Source: Acanthosoma haemorrhoidale (lineage: Eukaryota; Arthropoda; Insecta; Hemiptera; Acanthosomatidae). From it: 64,000 nucleotides of DNA. Where the stretch lies: NCBI GenBank assembly GCA_930367205.1, contig OV884014.1, positions 113,503,153 through 113,567,152 of the forward strand. The letters are read 5' to 3'. The translations under genes were made by a program, and so were the position numbers. Shown piece by piece: positions 58,443 through 64,000 of the stretch. How positions within the stretch are numbered: position 1 is the stretch's first letter; each line of letters opens with the position of its first letter. Under the pieces are notes generated by a model. That model worked only from the letters and a program-made list of their open reading frames with translations, was not told the DNA's origin and searched no databases.

Positions 58443-59320
58443 TAGGGTGTCCCAGAATTAAAGCGATTTGATTTAAATAGAAAATACAGTTTTTAGTATT
58501 TTTGTTGTTATTTTGTTTATTGATTTATAAAGTAAATAGGATAGGGCTATTTATGGAATAACACATCGGGCAAATGGCCTCCACCACTTTGTTGCCACAT
58601 ACGCACTCTTTTGTCGAGATTTTCCATGACCATTTGGCATAAATGTGGTCGAATTTTGTTGATGCAGCGTTGAATTTCTTCTTTTAATGCACGGGTGGGT
58701 GTGGGCTTGTTGACATACACCTTTGACTCTAAATAACCCCATAAAAAGAAATCTAAAGGTGTCAAATCACACGATCTAGGGGGCCAATTCTGATCACCAA
58801 AACGAGATAGTACACAACCTGGAAATGTTTCATGGAGTATATGAATAGTTTCATGGGCTGTATGGCACCATTTTGTTGAAATCACATATTGGCCACATCA
58901 ATATCATCCAATTTCGGCACAAAAAACTGTGTTTACGACGCCGAATTGATGCTCCTGGATTTTCAACAACACTCTCACGCACTGCTTCGATATTGACATT
59001 TGAACGGCTTGTTTTTGGACCACCAGTGTGCTTAGTGTCTCCAACTGATCCAGGCTCCTTACATTTTTCAATTAATCTTTTCACAGTTGATCAAAAGTCA
59101 AAACACTATTGGGGCTATATTTTGTATGAAATTTTCGAACTGAGGCCGCCAAACTTTCATTATTTTTGAGATAATGTTCAACAATTGTTCTATCGCGTAA
59201 CGCTCCATTTTTACTTAACCTAAACTGTCAGCTGTTAAATTGTTTTTTTTTAGGGTTGCCAGCACTTTACTGCACAAATGGCGGCAAACTCAAATCTTGC
59301 GTTAATTCTGGGAGACCCTA
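58443..59320 (-). mobile_element. mariner-superfamily element, internally deleted (copy 2)
   Basis: The ends TAGGGTGTCCCAGAATTAA and its inverse at 59302-59320 are nearly perfect, with TA outside. Minus-strand coding remains are EKCKEPGSVGDTKHTGGPKT and SNVNIEAVRESVVENPGASI (59084-58851), then HETIHILHETFPGCVLSRFG and LTPLDFFLWGYLESKVYVNK up to GHLPDVLFHK (58885-58547). The DUF4817-type helix-turn-helix is at the 5' end. The middle of the DDE domain is deleted at the same point as in the 38.8-kb copy, but the C-terminal frame here is intact. Confidence 0.88.
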
Positions 59321-59324
59321 TATT

Positions 59325-59501
59325 AGTTAACTTTCGTCGGTTTCAGGACTCGAAGAGAACGGGTAATATAATAGATACGCATGGAAGTTAGTACAATACT
59401 GTTTATTCTGAGGTGTTACTGCTGTATCTATACCTTTGGGATGTTTACATGACGAAGTTAAGGGATTAAGGCTGGCTACTGCCGGTGCCCGGACCTTAAC
59501 T
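59325..59501 (-). mobile_element. Solo gypsy LTR, diverged
   Basis: Starts AGTTAAC and ends CTTAACT. It shares ACTGTTTATT, TTGGGATGTTTACAT, GGGATTAAGGCTGG and GTGCCCGGACCTTAACT with the LTRs of the 41-46-kb element, in the same orientation. It lies two bases after the TA flank of the mariner-type element. Flanks TATT and TATG are compatible with a decayed 4-bp TAT(N) duplication. Confidence 0.8.
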
Positions 59502-59504
59502 TAT

Positions 59505-60585
59505 GTATACATAAATCTATGTTTATAAGCTAACCAAATCAATGTAATTTATGTTATATTCTTTTGTGAGTTACACATATTTATCTGTACCCTATTCTTA
59601 GAGGAACAATGTTTAAGATAAAAGTGTTTTTTCATATTCATTTAACTTTTATCTGTGCTAACTATTTCACTAAAAGGCCGTGATTCAGCCATGGAAACTT
59701 TCTCGATCTCAGATGAAATATACAAAAAAGCAATGTAAATACTCTTCCGATAAATAATAAAACTAAAGTAAACGATTGAAACTATCAACGAAAACGAAAA
59801 CTGGAGGACACAGCTAAGCAATTCCGCCAAATTATGGCTCCTCTTTCGAGGACCCAGAAAGTAATTAGCCTCTATCAAAGGCGGCAACGCCCTTTCAAGT
59901 TATTAAATTCGTCAGAGGCAGGCTTCGAAAGCCACCGAGAAATGTTGAAACCGTAGTTATTAAGTGAGTTTTCGGTTCGGGCACGTCATTGGAAAACCAG
60001 TTATTCTGTCAGTGTACAGTATATGGAAGGATGGCATTTTCATTTAATTTTTTTCCTTTTCGTTATCAGGTCGAAAGTAAAGCTGTTGCTGGTTTTATGC
60101 TAACAAACCATCAGTTTTTAGTAAAGTCCATGATCTTTGTATGTGTTAAGAGCATCACGGCTAAATTCGGATAGCGTTTATATGCTTTAGGTTTAACTTG
60201 TTCAATATTTTTCTAGTTTTTAAAGTTCCGTGACTTTTTTTTCAAACCCAGATCATTACTAGCTTATAGCAATTAGATTTACATAAACATTATTTTATTA
60301 TTAGCATATATTAGTCATCAAGTCTTTTATAGTAAATATCATTACTTTTCTATGTACAACTGGAGTTGCGAAAATAAATGTCCGACTTAATCCTCCGAAA
60401 TGTTTATATGGCACCCTAAATATTGTGTTAAATATACAATATTAATACAAAATACTATATAAAAATAAAACAAGATTTTTTTTATTACTAATTTATTTAT
60501 TAGCAACCCATAATTATTTTTTGTTGGGCTGGTTTTGTTTTACTAGCTGGCACAGAACAATTTCTATTTATTGTGGCCCCCCCCA
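59505..60585. other. Unassigned, with a non-repetitive island at 59780-59960
   Basis: The island GGAGGACACAGC...GAGAAATGTTGAAACC is less AT-rich and resembles no repeat of the window. It has no clear frame. The rest is AT-rich and empty to my reading. Confidence 0.3.
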
Positions 60586-60670
60586 CATAGGACACGAACC
60601 CCTCCCCCTCACAGTCACCGGATCTTTTCATTTGCCCTCTTAACTATTGAGCTGTGAGTTGAGCAGTACT
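60585..60670 (-). repeat. tRNA-like sequence, possible SINE head
   Basis: Read on the minus strand: AGCTCAATAGTTAAGAGGGC (A-box-like), then about 30 bases, then GGGGTTCGTGTCC (B-box-like), the arrangement of a tRNA or tRNA-derived SINE promoter. The acceptor stems do not pair well by eye, so it is not called a tRNA gene. A G run follows. Confidence 0.4.
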
Positions 60671-60674
60671 GTGC

Positions 60675-61200
60675 TTTAAACAGCTCCCGTAAATGTGGAA
60701 GTTGAGCAGTGCTTTCCTGCCACAAATTATTGATTCTGATTGTTTATTTATTTTATAAGTTCTACTAAGTCTTGTTGGGTAGACACACATTAACATTGCA
60801 TTAATAACAATATTATATTAGGCCAACTCCATGCTATGAGGAAAATTTAGTACTTAAAATAATACAGGACTATTTTAACTAAAAATAAATCGACAAATGT
60901 CTGCGTATTCTGAAATACTATTTTCAAATTGTTTAATAATGATAAATACAATTTTACTTTCATAGTCAAGGCTAATACTTGATGTTATGACGTGTTTATT
61001 ATTGCCGCGTAAATCATAAATAAATCACTCAATGGAAACTCAAATAAATATTTTTAGGTAGACTATAGATTTCCTTATAAAACCTAGAGTATCTCTTTAA
61101 TGTTATACTCTCATGACTCATGTTAACATACTTTCATTATTTTATCATGATTTGGTAAATGTTTAGTTGATTTTAATGATAGGATAGTGAGTACACTTAA
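60675..61200. other. Unassigned AT-rich stretch
   Basis: No gene or repeat family recognised. Confidence 0.5.
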
Positions 61201-61205
61201 TATTA

Positions 61206-61405
61206 AGCTCTATCTAGTGAGGGGACTGACGGAGGAGCGTGGGGAACCCAAGACTCCACTTCCTCTTTCGCATGCGAGGGAGGTGACAACCATGTGGCTT
61301 TGGAAGGTCTCTGGGCCGTTTTTAAATACAGTATGAATGAGAATATTTATCACAATTGCTTATTGCCCAATAAGGCAGATTGTAATTTTATCATAATAAA
61401 GTTTT
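61206..61405 (+). mobile_element. LINE family 1, 3' UTR only
   Basis: Starts near GGACTGACGGAGGAGCGTGG and ends GATTGTAATTTTATCATAAT with AAAGTTTTT. It is 5'-truncated within the 3' UTR. Confidence 0.82.
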
Positions 61406-61409
61406 TAAA

Positions 61410-62820
61410 TAATAGAAAAACCAATTTGCCGGAATGTCGCCAATGCTATGTTATCCAGAAATAAATATTCAGGACTTTTAAAATTATATCAGTTTATGAT
61501 AAAATTACCTCTTGTTTGTTGTAAATTTTAATGCATTGTATCTATTTATCATTTTCTTCACTAATTTGTGTTATACGTTTCTACAGTGGTTTTAAGAGAA
61601 AAAAGAATAATAAAACTCTCGTATACAAATTTTTTGTGTTCCAACAAACGTTACATATACATTTATTCCAGATAAAAAAAACATTCTATGATTATGAGGA
61701 TTTTAAAAACTAATAAGAACTGTGCTTAAAATTATTTAACTAGTGTTAAAGAGGTTCAAGAGAAAACAGACTGTATTAGCCAATGAGATAATAGTCGAGG
61801 TAGAGCCCCTGATATACATTCTGGAGGCACCACGTTCCAGGCTCTTCCAGTATCTACATTTTTTATTCTTAAGTAATACATTTCCAAGCTGTCAGTTTTC
61901 GAGTAGTGTTTATGAATTGAAACAACAATTGAGGTTCCTAAGTTGAAGTAGACCGAATAACCGCCTGGTTGGTGCTTAAGTACCGCGTTTGAATGAAGTC
62001 ATTCAATTGAATTAAGCGGCAGAAAAACCACCGGTCACAAATACTGACATATTGTGGGTATTTTCAAGGTTTCAGTGTTCGGGGTTCAATCCGACAGTTA
62101 TGGAAGCAGCTGAAACCTGCACACCGCCTAAGTCAGCAGCAAGATCAGCACTCCTTAATCTAATCTGTCCTTATATAATTCTCCTTTTCCTCTCACCAGC
62201 TCTCATTCATCTCGTCACTGTACCCCTGACGTATTACTTTATCACTCTTATCATATAAGTTGTATTGTTTGTCTAGTTAATAAACTACTTTTTAAAAAGG
62301 CCCTTTTGGTTAGTAATTATTTAACTGCCGATATGAAAAGTATTATTAACTCTAAAGAACATAATTTAGGGTAATACGATTAAACTAATTTATTGCAAAT
62401 GAACAAACAAATTTATTATTTATTCAATTTAATTTAGCCGGATAACCAAATCGAAGATTTGAATGGACTGATTAGCAGTATATGATATTATGTTAGGCTC
62501 AATATCTGATTCATGACAGTCATTATTTTCTAAATATTTTTATTATACAGCAGTTATAAAGTTACTGCTATAAAGTACCATATACAGTATCAACCATTGT
62601 GTTAGACGGATTAGTAAAATATAATTAAATAAACCGTATTTTTATTAAATCAAAATGGATCAATTATAAACTGTTAATTGTGTGACATTCCGCACATAAC
62701 TAACTGTATTCTCTTTAACGAGACAAACACATCTGAATGCGCTGTTGCTTGAATTGGAAGTGAATAAATTCATTGAATTTTTGGTCAAGTATTATCGAGT
62801 ATATGAAGCTTTTCACGACC

Positions 62821-62867
<47 letters not shown>

Positions 62868-63315
62868 ATATTTCGAATATTTTCAGAGGGAAGGGACAAG
62901 CGGAAGATATTTGCGTAAATCCGTCAGTGGGTCTATTGGCCTAAATACAAAACAAAGCAGTCTATTGTGGGCCTGCTATCGCCTGTCGTCCACTAATGGC
63001 CGCTGTCAAGCAGCAACAGTTTGACCGCGTCACCGCCCTCTTGTCCAGTGGCGGATGTGGACAATGACCGCCCGCTCACACTAAGGGAGGTCGTGTGTTG
63101 TGTGTTATATAATGTTGATGTCTTTGGCACTAAACAATTGCTAAGTTTTAAGCCAAAAGGCAACTTTTCAGACCGAGTAGGACTGTGAATCTTCCTAATG
63201 TTTTTCTTAAAGCCTTTTTCCAATTTCAGCTACAAGTTTAAGTTCACTACCGAAACCCAATACTAATCTGCGTAAAGGTAAGTAGTCTGTGCGTTAAATG
63301 ACAGTCTAGGAACAA
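61410..63315. other. Unassigned region with GA microsatellite
   Basis: A GA repeat lies at 62823-62863. A B-box-like GGGGTTCAATCC occurs at 62081. Short frames at 61743-61946 and 62052-62258 are not recognised. The stretch 62930-63110 is less AT-rich. No repeat family match. Confidence 0.4.
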
Positions 63316-63317
63316 GC

Positions 63318-64000
63318 TGTTGTGGCCACCTCTTAATTACGAATAATTAGAAGTTCCCCTCTTCTTGGCCCAGAAAATATCTATCCATGTTTCCATATTT
63401 GTTTTGTAATAAAGCTTATGACGTCCGGTGGAGAAGGGAGAGAAGCTAGTGGGGGAAATAGCCGCAGGTAGGGAGCCATCCCCACCACGGCTGGCGTGCC
63501 TATATAACCCGAGCACCTTACAGCCTTAAACTGGCTCCTAGAACACTTCTCTCTCTCTCTCTCTTCCACGTCAAAACCATGGTCTTCTCATTCAACTACC
63601 TCTGCATCTCTCTCTTCTAACCTCGCTGTGTTTTAGTCCGGCGTTGTCAGACCCCACACCTTCCTAGTGTGAATGAATCCTAGTGTGCCTTCGTCTCGCT
63701 AAAACTAGCACCTCCTGGGGAGAGACCTCTCCCTCGCGGACGACGGTTGCCGTGGCCCTACAAACTTTACCTAGTAGCGTCTCCCATGGCAATCCAGTCT
63801 GATTCTCTCCAGTTCACATTCGCCTTTGGGATCCGGACGGTTTTCGCTTACCCTTAGATTCCGAGTGGTGAATTCGTGGTCATTCCAAGACCACATAAAC
63901 TACCTATTAACCTATCCTGTTCCTCTTCTTCTGAACATAGTGCTTTGTCGGGGCACACTATCTAAGATCTTATGGAGTCAAATCAAAACGAATTAGGCTG
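63318..64000 (+). mobile_element. LTR-B copy, cut by the window end
   Basis: Begins TGTTGTGGCCACCTC, the mirror of the end of the copy at 24505. It contains a TATA box (TATATAA, 63501-63507), a CT run, GTTGTCAGACCCCACACCTT, the ATTCCAAGACC block at 63882 and 'GAACATAGTGCTTTGTCGGG' near 63934. ATGGAGTCAAATC starts at 63972, in the same position as in LTR-A. Whether an internal retroelement follows lies outside the window. Confidence 0.88.

Noticed and set aside
61790..61960. Heat-shock-promoter-like TTCCAG repeats with a CCAAT-like box
   Set aside because: Spacing does not give a proper nGAAnnTTC array and no gene follows.
1..64000. CRISPR array, prokaryotic defence island, phage or integron
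   Set aside because: No spaced direct-repeat array, no operon structure and no such proteins; the sequence is eukaryotic.

Overview
The window is eukaryotic and almost certainly from an arthropod, most likely an insect. It is AT-rich, lacks bacterial gene structure, and is filled with mobile elements typical of insect genomes: Jockey-like LINEs, mariner/Tc1 elements, a pogo/Tigger fragment, a Ty3/gypsy element and many LTR remnants. One short GC-rich piece looks like a host coding exon: a CUB-domain exon on the minus strand at 4030-4237, with a clear donor and acceptor. The rest of the host gene is not recognisable, so the window is probably intronic or intergenic sequence around a large gene.

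Layout. 0-13 kb: LINE fragments (268-728, 1205-1815, 10765-11790), the CUB exon, a deleted mariner (6145-7052), a LINE tail with a TA microsatellite and a hairpin MITE-like repeat (9368-9640). 13-24.5 kb: two LTRs of one family ('LTR-A': 13127-13889 with an ATGTA target duplication, and 18787-19642), a deleted mariner (21589-22487), a Tc1 fragment, and a related 'LTR-B' copy (23552-24505) that holds a LINE tail, which itself holds a 110-bp MITE. 25-32 kb: a dense LINE cluster with two copies of an unusual composite element (25335-26882 and 28572-29412). 32-40 kb: mostly unassigned AT-rich DNA, then an LTR-A/Tigger junction and a deleted mariner-type element. 40.5-46.7 kb: an LTR-A copy (target duplication TTGCT) split by a gypsy element inserted into the LTR's TA repeat. 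46.7-64 kb: more LTR-A, LINE family 1 copies, a fold-back mariner (53738-54629), a second mariner-type copy with the same internal deletion (58443-59320), a solo gypsy LTR, a tRNA-like SINE candidate, and an LTR-B copy running off the end.

The gypsy element (41196-46680, minus strand) is the only near-complete mobile element. Its two 187-bp LTRs appear identical. It carries gag with two zinc knuckles, protease, RT, RNase H and a DD35E integrase, and no room for env. Gag and pol lie in one frame, separated by a single TGA. Pol also has an internal TAA and a +1 frame change before integrase. Most other copies are 5'-truncated, internally deleted or solo LTRs.

I found no CRISPR array, toxin-antitoxin, phage or defence system. 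The most interesting signals are in how the repeats are built: nested insertions that can be ordered in time, a LINE derivative combining one conserved 5' module with two different 3' ends, a mariner rebuilt as a fold-back, and a deletion derivative seen twice. All coordinates of repeat edges were read by eye and may be off by several bases unless a target duplication fixes them.
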